A model generated the notes under the pieces. The model was not told where the DNA came from and ran no database searches. It saw nothing but the letters and a program-made list of their open reading frames with translations. From contig NZ_AFWT01000016.1 of NCBI RefSeq assembly GCF_000224065.1, positions 1 through 64,000 of the forward strand: a stretch of 64,000 nt of DNA. The letters run 5' to 3'. The DNA is from Thiorhodococcus drewsii AZ1 (GTDB taxonomy: Bacteria; Pseudomonadota; Gammaproteobacteria; Chromatiales; Chromatiaceae). Of this stretch, positions 7,882 to 17,544 are shown piece by piece. The first letter of the stretch is position 1; every line of letters begins with the position of its first letter. The translations under genes were made by a program, and so were the position numbers.

Positions 7882-10800
7882 ATGTCGCACAAGAGCATGG
7901 TCACACTCGACGGCAACGAAGCCGCCGCCTACGTCGCCCATATGACCAACGAGGTCATCGCCATCTACCCCATCACGCCCTCCTCCAACATGGGCGAGTG
8001 GGCGGACGACTGGTCCGCTCAGGGGATCTCAAACCTGTGGGGCACGATCCCCGATGTCGTCGAAATGCAGAGCGAGGCCGGCGCTGCCGGCGCCATCCAT
8101 GGTGCCTTACAGGGCGGATCGCTAGCCACCACCTTCACGGCCTCGCAAGGGCTGCTGCTGATGATCCCGAACATGTATAAGATCGCCGGCGAACTCTCGC
8201 CGACGGTCTTCCACGTGTCGGCACGCTCCCTTGCCGCTCAGGCCCTGTCGATCTTCGGCGACCATTCGGACGTCATGGCCTGCCGGGCGACCGGATACGC
8301 CATGCTCTGCGCCGCCTCGGTGCAGGAGGTCATGGACTTTGCCCTGATCGCTCAGGCGGCGACACTGGAAAGCCGAATTCCTTTCCTACATTTCTTCGAC
8401 GGCTTCCGCACCTCGCACGAGGTCACCAAGATCGAGAAGCTGCCGGTCGAAACCATCCGCGCCATGATCGACGAAGATCTGGTCGCGGACTGCCGAGAGC
8501 GGGCACTGAATCCGGACCGCCCCAAGTTACGCGGCACCTCCCAGAATCCAGACGTCTATTTCCAGGGCCGCGAAAGCGTCAATCCCTACTACACCGCGAC
8601 GCCGGATATCGTCCAAGGCGTCATGGACCGTCTCGCCGCGCTCACCGGACGCCAGTACGGACTCTTCGAATACGTGGGCGCGCCCGATGCCGAACGCGTG
8701 ATCGCGCTCATGGGCTCAGGCATCGGTGCCGCCGAGGAAACGGTGGATCACCTAGTCGCGCAGGGAGAGAAGGTCGGACTCATCAAGGTCCGACTGTTCC
8801 GCCCATTCGACCCAGCTCGATTGATCGCCGCCCTGCCCGACACGGCCAAATGCATTGCCGCGCTCGACCGCACCAAGGAACCCGGCGCCGACGGCGAACC
8901 GCTCTACAAGGACATCCTGACCGCCCTGGCCCAGGCCCACGGCGAGGGACAGATCGACCGCATGCCACGCGTTTTCGGCGGTCGCTATGGTCTGTCCTCC
9001 AAGGAGTTCACCCCAGCCATGGTCAAGGGCGTCTTCGACGCACTCGCCCAGCCAACCCCACGCAATCATTTCACCGTCGGCATCATCGACGACGTCGGTC
9101 ACAGCAGCCTGGAGTGGGATCCGAGCTTCAAGTCGAGCGCCATTCAGAACGTTACCGCCTGCGTCTTCTATGGTCTCGGGTCCGATGGAACCGTCTCGGC
9201 CAACAAGAACTCGATCAAGATCATCGCCGAGGAGACATCCAACTTCGGTCAAGGCTATTTCGAGTACGACTCCAAGAAAGCCGGAGCCATCACGATCAGC
9301 CATCTGCGCTTCGGACCGCGCCCCATCAATAGCACCTACCTGATCGGCGACGACGAGGCGAGCTTCGTCGCCTGTCATCAACCGACCTTCCTGACCCGCT
9401 ACGAGATGCTCGACAAGGCACGCCCGGGCGGTGTCTTCCTGCTCAACTCTCACACCCCGCCCGACCAGGTCTGGAACGATCTGCCGCGCCGGATGCAGCA
9501 GATCATGCTCGACAAGGCGCTGACCTTCTATGTCATCGACGCCTACGGCATCGCCGCCGAGACAGGGATGGGGCGGCGCATCAACACCATCATGCAGACC
9601 TGCTTCTTTGCCATCTCCGGGATCCTGCCCAAGGACGAGGCGATCGCCCACATCAAGGAGGCGGTCAAAAAGACCTATGGCAAAAAGGGCCAGCGCCTGC
9701 TGGACCGCAACTACCAGGCCATCGACGCAACACTGGCCGGCCTGCGCCAGGTCGAGATTCCTGCCGAGGTATCGAGCACCTTCGATCGCCCGCCCGTAGT
9801 CCCGGATGACGCACCCGACTTCGTGCGCCGCGTCACCGCCACCCTGCTGGCCGGACAAGGCAACCAGCTTCCGGTCAGCCTCATGCCGGCAGACGGCACC
9901 TGGCCGACCGGAACCACGCGCTTCGAGAAACGCGATCTGGCACTGAAGCTGCCCACGTGGGACAAGGATCTCTGCACCCAGTGCGGCAAGTGCCCACTGG
10001 TCTGTCCACACGCGGCGATCCGCGCCAAGGTCTATCCGGCCGATCTCGTCGATTCAGCGCCCGAAGGATTCCTGCACGCGACCATCAAGGGCAAGGACTT
10101 CCCCGAGGGCTATCAGGTCACCTATCAGATCGCGCCCGAGGACTGCACCGGATGCGGACTTTGCGTCGAGGTCTGTCCGATCCGCGACCGCAAGAATCCC
10201 GAGCACAAGGCGCTGGACATGGTCGCAGCCGAACGCATCCATGAGCAGGAACGGGCCAATTGGGATTTCTTCCTGACCCTTCCGGAATACGACCGTACCC
10301 GGCTGGATGCATCCAAGATCAAGCACGCCATGATGATGCAGCCACTGTTCGAATTCTCCGGGGCCTGTGTCGGCTGCGGCGAGACGCCCTATATCAAACT
10401 CGCCACCCAACTCTTCGGCGACCGCATGCTGATCGCCAACGCCACCGGTTGCTCGTCCATTTATGGCGGCAACCTGCCGACCACGCCCTACACCACGACC
10501 CCCGAGGGTCGCGGCCCGAGCTGGAACAACTCGCTGTTCGAGGACAATGCCGAGTTCGGTCTGGGACTGCGCCTCGCGGTCGACAAGCAGAGCGCCCATG
10601 CCCGCGAACTGGTCGCCCGCCTGGCGGATCGGATCGGATCGGAGTTGGCTGAGACCCTGCTGAGCGCCGACCAATCGAGCGAAGCGGGTCTCCACGAACA
10701 GCGTGACCGGGTTAGCGCGCTGCGCGAGTGTCTGGCGGGAATCGAGGGCCCGGAGGCGCGCACGCTGGAGAGCATCTGCGACCAGCTGGTCCGACGCAGC

Positions 10801-11463
10801 GTCTGGATCGTCGGCGGTGACGGCTGGGCCTACGACATCGGCTACGGCGGCGTCGATCATGTCCTGGCCAGCGGACGCAACGTCAATCTGCTGATCCTGG
10901 ACACCGAGGTCTACTCCAACACCGGCGGACAGAACTCCAAGGCGACACCGATGGGTGCAGTCGCCAAGTTCGCGGCCGGCGGCAAGCCGACCTTCAAGAA
11001 GGACCTGGCGATGATGGCCATGGCCTACGAGAACGTCTACGTCGCCCAGGTCGCCTTCGGCGCCAAGGACGTACAGACCGTGCGCGCCTTCATGGAAGCC
11101 GAATCTTACGACGGCCCCTCGGTCATCATCTGCTACTCGCCCTGCATCGCGCATGGCGTCGATCTGTCCAACAACCTGCGCCAGCAGGACATGGCCGTCA
11201 ATGCAGGCCACTGGGCGCTGTTCCGTTACGATCCGCGCCGATCCGCCCGAGGAGAGAATCCGCTTCTGATCGACTCCAAGCCGCCGAGCATTCCCTATCG
11301 GGATTTCACGAACTCGGAGACCCGATTCAGCCTGCTGAACCGCACCCATCCGGAGGCTGCGGAGCACTTTCTGCAGCTCGCGCAGAAGCATGTAACAACG
11401 CGGTTCGATCTCTACGAACAGCTGGCCCATCTGGCGGTCCAGAAGGCACCGTCGAGCGAGTAG
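7882..11463 (+). CDS. nifJ: Pyruvate:ferredoxin (flavodoxin) oxidoreductase, NifJ type
   Basis: 1193 aa single-chain enzyme that interconverts pyruvate + CoA and acetyl-CoA + CO2 with reduced ferredoxin or flavodoxin. The N-terminal domain has the family hallmark DGNEAAAYVAHMTNEV and YPITPSSNMGEW. Two 4Fe-4S clusters are encoded by CTQCGKCPLVCPHAAI and CTGCGLCVEVCP; a further conserved region has GACVGCGETPYIKL. The thiamine-diphosphate site is GGDGWAYDIGYGG with VYSNTGGQNSKATP. The start at 7882 (MSHKSMVT) fits the family better than the frame start at 7834, though the ribosome site is weak. In phototrophs it can serve fermentation, carbon fixation or electron supply to nitrogenase; nothing here decides which. 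Confidence 0.96.
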   Translation: MSHKSMVTLDGNEAAAYVAHMTNEVIAIYPITPSSNMGEWADDWSAQGISNLWGTIPDVVEMQSEAGAAGAIHGALQGGSLATTFTASQGLLLMIPNMYKIAGELSPTVFHVSARSLAAQALSIFGDHSDVMACRATGYAMLCAASVQEVMDFALIAQAATLESRIPFLHFFDGFRTSHEVTKIEKLPVETIRAMIDEDLVADCRERALNPDRPKLRGTSQNPDVYFQGRESVNPYYTATPDIVQGVMDRLAALTGRQYGLFEYVGAPDAERVIALMGSGIGAAEETVDHLVAQGEKVGLIKVRLFRPFDPARLIAALPDTAKCIAALDRTKEPGADGEPLYKDILTALAQAHGEGQIDRMPRVFGGRYGLSSKEFTPAMVKGVFDALAQPTPRNHFTVGIIDDVGHSSLEWDPSFKSSAIQNVTACVFYGLGSDGTVSANKNSIKIIAEETSNFGQGYFEYDSKKAGAITISHLRFGPRPINSTYLIGDDEASFVACHQPTFLTRYEMLDKARPGGVFLLNSHTPPDQVWNDLPRRMQQIMLDKALTFYVIDAYGIAAETGMGRRINTIMQTCFFAISGILPKDEAIAHIKEAVKKTYGKKGQRLLDRNYQAIDATLAGLRQVEIPAEVSSTFDRPPVVPDDAPDFVRRVTATLLAGQGNQLPVSLMPADGTWPTGTTRFEKRDLALKLPTWDKDLCTQCGKCPLVCPHAAIRAKVYPADLVDSAPEGFLHATIKGKDFPEGYQVTYQIAPEDCTGCGLCVEVCPIRDRKNPEHKALDMVAAERIHEQERANWDFFLTLPEYDRTRLDASKIKHAMMMQPLFEFSGACVGCGETPYIKLATQLFGDRMLIANATGCSSIYGGNLPTTPYTTTPEGRGPSWNNSLFEDNAEFGLGLRLAVDKQSAHARELVARLADRIGSELAETLLSADQSSEAGLHEQRDRVSALRECLAGIEGPEARTLESICDQLVRRSVWIVGGDGWAYDIGYGGVDHVLASGRNVNLLILDTEVYSNTGGQNSKATPMGAVAKFAAGGKPTFKKDLAMMAMAYENVYVAQVAFGAKDVQTVRAFMEAESYDGPSVIICYSPCIAHGVDLSNNLRQQDMAVNAGHWALFRYDPRRSARGENPLLIDSKPPSIPYRDFTNSETRFSLLNRTHPEAAEHFLQLAQKHVTTRFDLYEQLAHLAVQKAPSSE

Positions 11464-11477
11464 GCCCGACGATCGAG

Positions 11478-11503
11478 GACGGATCCCGCGCCAGGGATCC
11501 GTC
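11478..11503 (+). other. Strong stem-loop between nifJ and the DHOD-like gene
   Basis: GACGGATCCC (11478-11487), loop GCGCCA, GGGATCCGTC (11494-11503): a perfect 10-bp stem without a T tract. It may stabilise or process the mRNA between two genes that look co-transcribed. Confidence 0.6.
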
Positions 11504-11541
11504 ATTGCCCCCACAGTTTCGTAAACGAGGCGTACCCGACC

Positions 11542-12558
11542 ATGAACCTGACGACCCATTACCTCGGCCTGGAACTCAAGAACCCGCTGGTTCCCTCGGC
11601 CTCCCCGCTGACCAAGAGCCTCGACATCGCGCGCGAACTCGAAGACAGCGGCGCAGCCGCCATCATCATGTATTCACTGTTCGAGGAGGCCATCACGGCC
11701 GAGTCCGAATCCATGGTGCGCTTCCTACACCAACAGGACATCGGATTCGCCGAGAGCACGACCGGCTTCCTGCCCGACCATCAGGATTTCGAGAACGGAC
11801 TCGAACGCTATCTGAATCAGGTCCGCGCGCTCAAGGAGACGCTCGACATCCCCGTCATCGCCAGTCTCAACGGGGTCACCGACAGCGGCTGGATCAAGCA
11901 TGCGATCGAGCTGGAGCAGGCCGGAGCCGACGCGATCGAGCTGAACGTCTACTACGTCGCGGCCAAGTTGGATCAGACCGGAACGGAGGTCGAGGACCTC
12001 TATCTCAAGCTGCTGCGCGATCTGCGCGGCCAGATCTCCATCCCGATCAACATGAAGCTCTCACCGGCCTTCAGCGCGGTCGGCAATTTTGTCACGCGTC
12101 TCGCGGCTGCGGGCGCCAACGGGGTCTCGCTCTTCAACCGCTTCTACCAGCCCGACATCGACATCGGCCGCCTCAGGCTACAGGCCAGACTCACACCATC
12201 GACCTCCGCCGAGTCGCTGCTCGCCATGCGTTGGATCGCCCTCCTCCACGGCCGTATCCAGGGGCTTTCGTTGGGTGCCACCGGAGGCATCCACACCGCC
12301 GAGGATGCCATCAAGCTGCTGCTCGCCGGGGCCGATGTCGTACACGTTTGCAGCGCGCTGCTCGACAAGGGGCCGAGCTATGTCGCACTGCTGCTTGCCG
12401 ACATCTCGGACTGGATGCAAGAGCAGGGATTCCAGTCGGTCGAGGATTTCCGCGGACGGGTGAGCGCGCTCTCGATCCCCAACCCGGCGGAGCTCGAGCG
12501 CGCCAATTATCTCAACGTCCTCGACAGCTATAGCCCGGCGGCCGGCGTGCGAGTCTGA
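11542..12558 (+). CDS. Dihydroorotate dehydrogenase-like FMN enzyme next to nifJ
   Basis: 338 aa FMN-binding TIM barrel of the dihydroorotate-dehydrogenase superfamily: LGLELKNPLVPSASPLT near the start, PVIASLNGVTDSGW, AIELNVYY, PINMKLSPAFS, and the phosphate-binding GATGGIHTAEDAIKLLLAGAD. It starts 78 bases after nifJ on the same strand, separated only by a hairpin. This class of DHOD-like protein is often found beside NifJ and is probably not a pyrimidine enzyme; its substrate is unknown. GAGG lies 11 bases before the ATG, a long spacing. Confidence 0.85.
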   Translation: MNLTTHYLGLELKNPLVPSASPLTKSLDIARELEDSGAAAIIMYSLFEEAITAESESMVRFLHQQDIGFAESTTGFLPDHQDFENGLERYLNQVRALKETLDIPVIASLNGVTDSGWIKHAIELEQAGADAIELNVYYVAAKLDQTGTEVEDLYLKLLRDLRGQISIPINMKLSPAFSAVGNFVTRLAAAGANGVSLFNRFYQPDIDIGRLRLQARLTPSTSAESLLAMRWIALLHGRIQGLSLGATGGIHTAEDAIKLLLAGADVVHVCSALLDKGPSYVALLLADISDWMQEQGFQSVEDFRGRVSALSIPNPAELERANYLNVLDSYSPAAGVRV

Positions 12559-12883
12559 CCCCTTCCCCTCCTCTCACCAGAGGGGCGCGATCCGCGCCCC
12601 CACTGCCTTCGCGCACTTATCAATCTACGGGATTGAAATAATCAATCATTCTTTGATTGACGATTGTCAGCATAGACCAACAGAATCCGTCGCGCCCCAA
12701 CTCGCGCGCACACAATCACTAAAAGCAATAACGAGAGGCACCGCGCTCGCCCAACGAGCAGGCGGGTAGCATTTTGCGCGCGTTCCGACCAACGGGAAAT
12801 CCCGTACTAGCCTCGGCACCTTAGAGGCCGATCCGTGCTGCCCGACTCTCACATAACAATTCCAACGCAAAAGTAGGAAGCTC
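12559..12883. other. Upstream region of the acetate-permease operon
   Basis: No gene is visible. It begins with a GC hairpin (GGGGCGCG 12582-12589, ATC, CGCGCCCC 12593-12600) without T tract, and then becomes AT-rich with an inverted repeat at 12642-12660. The rest probably holds the promoter and leader of the DUF485-actP operon. Confidence 0.5.
12642..12660. promoter_or_regulatory. Operator-like inverted repeat upstream of DUF485-actP
   Basis: TCAATCA (12642-12648), five-base spacer, TGATTGA (12654-12660): a perfect 7-bp dyad. Nearby CAATCTACGGGATTG and GATTGACGATTG repeat the same GATTG element, so several copies lie within 50 bases. This suggests binding of a dimeric regulator, but the factor is unknown. 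Confidence 0.35.
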
Positions 12884-13192
12884 ATGCAACAAGAATCGGT
12901 CGACGCCATCAAGGCGCATCCGCGTTATCAGGAACTGGTGTGCTCACGCAAGTGTTTCGCCTGGAACCTAACGTTCATCATTCTGGCCATCTACTACGGC
13001 TTCATCATGGTCATCGCCTTCGTGCCCTCCTGGCTTGGCACACCAATCGCGGCTGGCGCGACAACCACGATCGGGATCCCGGTCGGCGTCGCCATCATTC
13101 TCGCCGCCTTTGCCCTCACCGGAATCTACGTGGCCCGGGCCAACGGCCGCTTCGACGCCCTGACCAAAGAGATCCGAGAGGACATGCAATGA
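12884..13192 (+). CDS. DUF485 membrane protein (YjcH type)
   Basis: 102 aa with two membrane segments ([21 protein letters not shown] and [20 protein letters not shown]) and the DUF485 pattern of a His/Arg-rich N-terminus (HPRYQELV) and a C-terminal [22 protein letters not shown] precedes the ATG. Its stop overlaps the start of actP (ATGA), the usual arrangement of yjcH with the acetate permease, so the proteins probably work together in the membrane. Confidence 0.9.
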   Translation: MQQESVDAIKAHPRYQELVCSRKCFAWNLTFIILAIYYGFIMVIAFVPSWLGTPIAAGATTTIGIPVGVAIILAAFALTGIYVARANGRFDALTKEIREDMQ

Positions 13193-14907
13193 AACGTTTC
13201 GCAATCTGGGGCACCCTGTTGGCGCTGCTCACGCCCTTCGTACTCGTCGCCGCGCCGGCGATGACCGGCGAGGTCGAGATGCAGACGATCAACTACACCG
13301 CCATCGGCATGTTCCTGCTCTTCGTCGCCGGCACCTTGGGCATCACCTACTGGGCCGCCAAGCGTACCCGCTCGGCCAAGGATTTCTACACCGCCGGCGG
13401 CGGTATCACTGGTTTCCAGAACGGTCTGGCCATCGCGGGCGACTTCATGTCCGCCGCCTCCTTCCTGGGCATCTCCGGCCTGGTGTTCGCGTCCGGCTAC
13501 GACGGTCTCATCTACTCCATCGGCTTCCTGGTCGGCTGGCCGGTGATCATGTTCCTGATCGCCGAGCAGATCCGCAATCTGGGCAAGTTCACCTTCGCCG
13601 ACGTCAGCTCCTACCGCTTCGGCCAGACCCCGATCCGCAGCATGGCGGCCATCTCCTCGCTGGTCGTGGTCGCCTTCTACCTGATCGCCCAAATGGTCGG
13701 CGCCGGCAAGCTGATTCAGCTGCTGTTCGGTCTGGAGTATTGGATCGCCGTGGTCGCGGTCGGCGTGCTCATGATGGTCTATGTCATCTTCGGCGGCATG
13801 ACCGCCACCACCTGGGTGCAGATCATCAAGGCGATGCTGCTGCTCGCAGGCGCGACCTTCATGGCCCTCGCCTCACTGGCGCATTTCGGTTTCTCGCCCG
13901 AGGAAATGTTCCGTCAGGCCGTCGCCGTCCACCCCAAGGGGGATGCCATCATGGGTCCCGGCACTCTGGTCACGGACCCGCTCAACGCCATCTCGCTGGG
14001 TCTGGCCCTCATGTTCGGTACCGCCGGCCTGCCCCACATCCTGATGCGATTCTTCACCGTTCCGGATGCCAAGGAGGCGCGTAAATCGGTGTTCTATGCC
14101 ACCGGTTTCATCGGCTACTTCTACATCCTGACCTTCATCATCGGCTTCGCGGCGATCGTGCTGCTCACCCAGCACCCCGAGTTCTTCAAGCCCGGCGCAC
14201 TCCTTGATGGCACCATCGTCGACGTCAAGGGCGTCAGCGGCGGCACCAACATGGTCGCCATCCGACTGGCCGAGGCCGTCGGCGGCAATCTCTTCCTCGG
14301 CTTCATCTCGGCCGTTGCCTTCGCCACCATCCTCGCAGTGGTCTCCGGACTGACCCTGGCCGGCGCCTCGGCCATCTCGCACGACCTCTATGCCAGCGTC
14401 ATCGCACGCGGACGCAGTAACGAGGCCACCGAGATCCGCGTTTCCAAGTTCGCCACCTTCGCACTGGGTCTGGTCGCCATCGGCCTGGGTATCGCCTTCG
14501 AGACCCAGAACGTGGCCTTCATGGTGGGTCTGGCCTTTGCCATCGCGGCAAGCGCCAACTTCCCGGTCCTCATCACCTCGATCTTCTGGGGCAAGATGAC
14601 CACCCGGGGCGCAGTCGTCGGTGGACTCGTGGGTCTGATCAGCGCCGTTATCCTGACCATCCTATCCAAGGCAGTCTGGGGTGACGTGCTCGGTCATACG
14701 GCCATGGTCGACGGCAAGGAAATCGCGGTTGGCCTGATCGGCCTGAACAACCCGGCGATCATCTCCATGCCGCTGGCGTTCTTCTTCATCTGGCTGGTCT
14801 CTCTCCTCGACAATTCGGAGCGCGCCAAGCTGGATCGGGCCGCCTTCGATGCCCAGAAGATCCGCTGCGAAACCGGCATCGGAGCCGAGGGCGCAGCCAG
14901 CCACTGA
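13189..14907 (+). CDS. actP: Cation/acetate symporter, sodium:solute symporter family
   Basis: 572 aa, about 13 membrane segments preceded by a cleavable-looking N-terminal signal ([16 protein letters not shown]). Family landmarks are [39 protein letters not shown] and [22 protein letters not shown]. The ATG overlaps the DUF485 stop by ATGA, implying translational coupling; a longer frame start upstream (12940) lies out of the sensible protein. It probably imports acetate or other small carboxylates, fitting photoassimilation of acetate. Confidence 0.93.
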   Translation: MKRFAIWGTLLALLTPFVLVAAPAMTGEVEMQTINYTAIGMFLLFVAGTLGITYWAAKRTRSAKDFYTAGGGITGFQNGLAIAGDFMSAASFLGISGLVFASGYDGLIYSIGFLVGWPVIMFLIAEQIRNLGKFTFADVSSYRFGQTPIRSMAAISSLVVVAFYLIAQMVGAGKLIQLLFGLEYWIAVVAVGVLMMVYVIFGGMTATTWVQIIKAMLLLAGATFMALASLAHFGFSPEEMFRQAVAVHPKGDAIMGPGTLVTDPLNAISLGLALMFGTAGLPHILMRFFTVPDAKEARKSVFYATGFIGYFYILTFIIGFAAIVLLTQHPEFFKPGALLDGTIVDVKGVSGGTNMVAIRLAEAVGGNLFLGFISAVAFATILAVVSGLTLAGASAISHDLYASVIARGRSNEATEIRVSKFATFALGLVAIGLGIAFETQNVAFMVGLAFAIAASANFPVLITSIFWGKMTTRGAVVGGLVGLISAVILTILSKAVWGDVLGHTAMVDGKEIAVGLIGLNNPAIISMPLAFFFIWLVSLLDNSERAKLDRAAFDAQKIRCETGIGAEGAASH

Positions 14908-14961
14908 GGCATCGCAGGACAGCCGTCACCACGGGACAGGGACGTTCCGTGAGCGGCAGGC

Positions 14962-14989
14962 AAAAAGAACGGGGTCCAGGACCCCGTTC
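14962..14989 (-). terminator. Rho-independent terminator of soxB
   Basis: GAACGGGGTCC (14967-14977), A, GGACCCCGTTC (14979-14989): a perfect 11-bp dyad. Read on the minus strand it is followed by TTTTTG, so it ends the soxB transcript. The + strand side has no T tract, so for actP it can act at most as an imperfect terminator. Confidence 0.85.
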
Positions 14990-15002
14990 CCGTTTCCGCG
15001 TT

Positions 15003-16784
15003 TCAGACCAATGACGGATAATCGGCGATTCCAGGATTGCCCTTGACGTTCTTGAGCTTGGGTGTGTTCAGACGCTCGATCTTGACCGTCTTGATATCGC
15101 GTAGATAAGTCGCGACCGTCTCCCAGATCGGTTCGCCCGGCGACTGACTGCCGACCGTCGCCCAACCCGCCACCACGTAATTCTTGTCCGACTCGATCTT
15201 GGTCCCGTCGTCCAGTGTCATCTCCTGAATCCGCTTGCCGATGCTCTCGGTCGGATCACAGACATAGTTCATGCCTCCGAGCCGAACCATGTCGCCACCC
15301 TGCTGCACATAGGGATCGGGATTGAAGAGGTTGTCGCAAACGTCTTCGAGAATCGCCTTCAGATCCGCCCCCGTCATCTCACGACGATAGGTCTCGGGAT
15401 AGGTGATACACGTCTGATCCATGACGTTATCCATGGTGATCGTCTGCCCCGGAAGCACCGTGGTGCCCCAACGGAATCCAGGCGAGAGACTGATCTGGGC
15501 ATCATGGACCTTGCGCAGTGCATCGCAAATCAGCTGATCGAAGGTGCCGTTGAAATTACCGCGCCGAAACAGAGTCTCTTCGGCCACGGCCAATTTCTCT
15601 TCCAGCTTCGCCTTGTAGGGCGCGCGCACCCCGGCAATATAATCCGCCATGGCCGGATCGGGCTTGAGCAGATTCGAGAACACCGGCAGCAGACGATAGC
15701 GATAATCGTGCAGCCTGCCATCCTTGACGTCGAGATCCATCACCCCGACGAACTTACCGTTAGAGCCCGCGTTGGTGACCAAGGTCTTGCCGCTGGCATT
15801 GGCAACGATGGTCGGCGCCGGCACGCCATCGTGCGTGTGGCCGCCAAAGATGACGTCGATCCCGGTCACCCGCGAGGCCATCTTGAGGTCGACGTCCATC
15901 CCGTTGTGCGATAGGACGACCACCAGAGCCGGCTTCTCCTCCGCCCTGACCTGATCGATGATCTCCTGCATCCGCCCGTCCTGGATACCGAAGGTCCAGT
16001 CGGGGATGAAGCGCTGCGGGTTGGCGATCGGCGTATAGGGAAACGCCTGGCCCACCACGGCCACCTTCACGCCGCCGATCTCCTTGATACTGTAAGGACG
16101 GAAGGCCAGCCCCATGTCCTCGTCGAATCCGGCGAAATCCTCGAACTTGTAGTCGAACAGGGCCTCCTCGCGAACCTTGACGTTCTGGGCGACGAAATCG
16201 CCCTTGAAGGCACCGATATTGCGGATGACCTCGGTGTCCCGATAGGTGAACTCCCAATGCCCGGTCATGACGTCGACCCCGAGCAGATTGCAGGCGCCGA
16301 CCATGTCCATGCCGCGCGTCCAATAGGCGGTACCCGAACCCTGCCAGGTATCACCGCCATCGAGCAGCAAACTGTTGCCGTCGCCGGCCTCAGTGCGCAG
16401 ACGCTCGATCAGGGTCTTGAGATGGGCGAAGCCGCCGACCGCCCCGAATCGTTCGGCGCCCTCGGCATAGTTCAGATAGGTTAGGGCATGGGCCTCGATG
16501 CCGCCCGGCTCGACACCGAAATGATCGAGCAGCGCCTGTCCGACCAGATGCGGTGCCTTGCCAAGTGCATCGCCGATCCCGATGTTGACGTTGGGCTCAC
16601 GGAAATAGATCGGATTCAACTGGGCGTGCGTATCCGTGATGTGAAGCAGGCGCACATTTCCAAACTTGGGCGTTTCGTAGAGATCGGCAGGAAGACGTTT
16701 GGCGGCGAAGGCGCCACCGGGAAGCATCCCGGCCGCACCGGCCAGGCCCAAGAGACGCATGAAGTCCCGTCGTGATAGCGACAT
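15003..16784 (-). CDS. soxB: Thiosulfohydrolase SoxB
   Basis: 593 aa. SoxB hydrolyses the sulfone group from SoxY-bound thiosulfate as sulfate in the periplasm. A twin-arginine signal is at the N-terminus (SRRDFMRLLGLAGAAG). The metallophosphoesterase metal ligands are visible in LLHITDTHAQL, LLDGGDTWQGSG, VVVLSHNGMD and FGGHTHDG, followed by the 5'-nucleotidase-like C-terminal domain. The start MSLSRRDF at 16784 has GGAGG upstream. It is divergent from soxX across 353 bases, the arrangement known in A. vinosum. Confidence 0.96.
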   Translation of the reverse strand: MSLSRRDFMRLLGLAGAAGMLPGGAFAAKRLPADLYETPKFGNVRLLHITDTHAQLNPIYFREPNVNIGIGDALGKAPHLVGQALLDHFGVEPGGIEAHALTYLNYAEGAERFGAVGGFAHLKTLIERLRTEAGDGNSLLLDGGDTWQGSGTAYWTRGMDMVGACNLLGVDVMTGHWEFTYRDTEVIRNIGAFKGDFVAQNVKVREEALFDYKFEDFAGFDEDMGLAFRPYSIKEIGGVKVAVVGQAFPYTPIANPQRFIPDWTFGIQDGRMQEIIDQVRAEEKPALVVVLSHNGMDVDLKMASRVTGIDVIFGGHTHDGVPAPTIVANASGKTLVTNAGSNGKFVGVMDLDVKDGRLHDYRYRLLPVFSNLLKPDPAMADYIAGVRAPYKAKLEEKLAVAEETLFRRGNFNGTFDQLICDALRKVHDAQISLSPGFRWGTTVLPGQTITMDNVMDQTCITYPETYRREMTGADLKAILEDVCDNLFNPDPYVQQGGDMVRLGGMNYVCDPTESIGKRIQEMTLDDGTKIESDKNYVVAGWATVGSQSPGEPIWETVATYLRDIKTVKIERLNTPKLKNVKGNPGIADYPSLV

Positions 16785-17137
16785 TGGATGAGTTTCCTCC
16801 TCGGTAGTAAAGAGACGCGATGTGTCCCTTTTCATGTGTGCGGCGCAGACCGGGGTCGAGGCCAATTGAATGACTCTATGTTTGGCCAAGCCACTGGAAT
16901 ACCAGCCGTTCACCCCTTTGGGAATCCGGTTTACCCCCCATCTGAGCCCAAACCACTAGAGGTCGCTTTTTACACTAGCGGTCAAAAGCCGTGTCCATGC
17001 TAGGATTCGAAGCGCGGCAACCGGATCATCTCCGGAACGCGACCGCCATGACATTGCGCAATCCAGCCGGCCGCCTCTAGCGAACGGCGACCGGATCCAA
17101 TGACATAGACACACCAATAAGCCGAGGAGGTTCGCTC
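16785..17137. other. Divergent sox regulatory region
   Basis: 353 bases between soxB (minus) and soxX (plus) with no supportable gene. It must contain both promoters. Stretches such as TTTTTACACTAGCGGTC near 16964-16985 look promoter-like but I cannot assign boxes or a regulator site with confidence. Confidence 0.5.
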
Positions 17138-17518
17138 ATGTTGTCCTTTCGCCCATCGCGCCAAACCTTGCTTGCCGTCCCACTGGGTCTGGCGGCCCTG
17201 ACGGCGAGCGCCGCATTCGTCGACATGCCCGACTGGGATCTCAACGGAGACGCCGCCGCCGGAAAAGTGATTGCCAACGACCGTGCCAAAGGCAATTGCG
17301 TCGCCTGCCACATGATGGCCGGCTCGGAGGGGCCGGGCGCGATCGGCCCGGTCCTGATCACCATGCAGACCCGTTTCGCCAGCAAAAAGGCGCTGGCCCG
17401 GCAGATCTGGGATCCGACGGTGAAGAACCCCGAAGCGGTGATGCCGCCCTTCGGCAAGCACGAGATCCTGACTCAGAAGGAATTCGTCGACGTCGTCGAA
17501 TACATCTGGTCGCTCTGA
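17138..17518 (+). CDS. soxX: Monoheme cytochrome SoxX
   Basis: 126 aa with an Ala-rich signal peptide (residues ~1-26) and one heme site, NCVACHMM. C-terminal VMPPFGKHEILTQKEF supplies the distal Met region, and DVVEYIWSL is typical of SoxX. With SoxA it forms the c-type cytochrome that couples thiosulfate to a SoxY cysteine. It opens the soxXAKL run; a Shine-Dalgarno (GAGGAGG) lies upstream of the ATG. Confidence 0.94.
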   Translation: MLSFRPSRQTLLAVPLGLAALTASAAFVDMPDWDLNGDAAAGKVIANDRAKGNCVACHMMAGSEGPGAIGPVLITMQTRFASKKALARQIWDPTVKNPEAVMPPFGKHEILTQKEFVDVVEYIWSL

Positions 17519-17544
17519 CCCACCGTCACGGGAGGCAACAGCCG

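Noticed and set aside
8752-10011. 419-codon open frame on the minus strand
   Set aside because: Antisense to nifJ, same reason.
10054-11559. 501-codon open frame on the minus strand
   Set aside because: Antisense to nifJ in a GC-rich reading-frame pattern; no family resemblance, low-complexity sequence.
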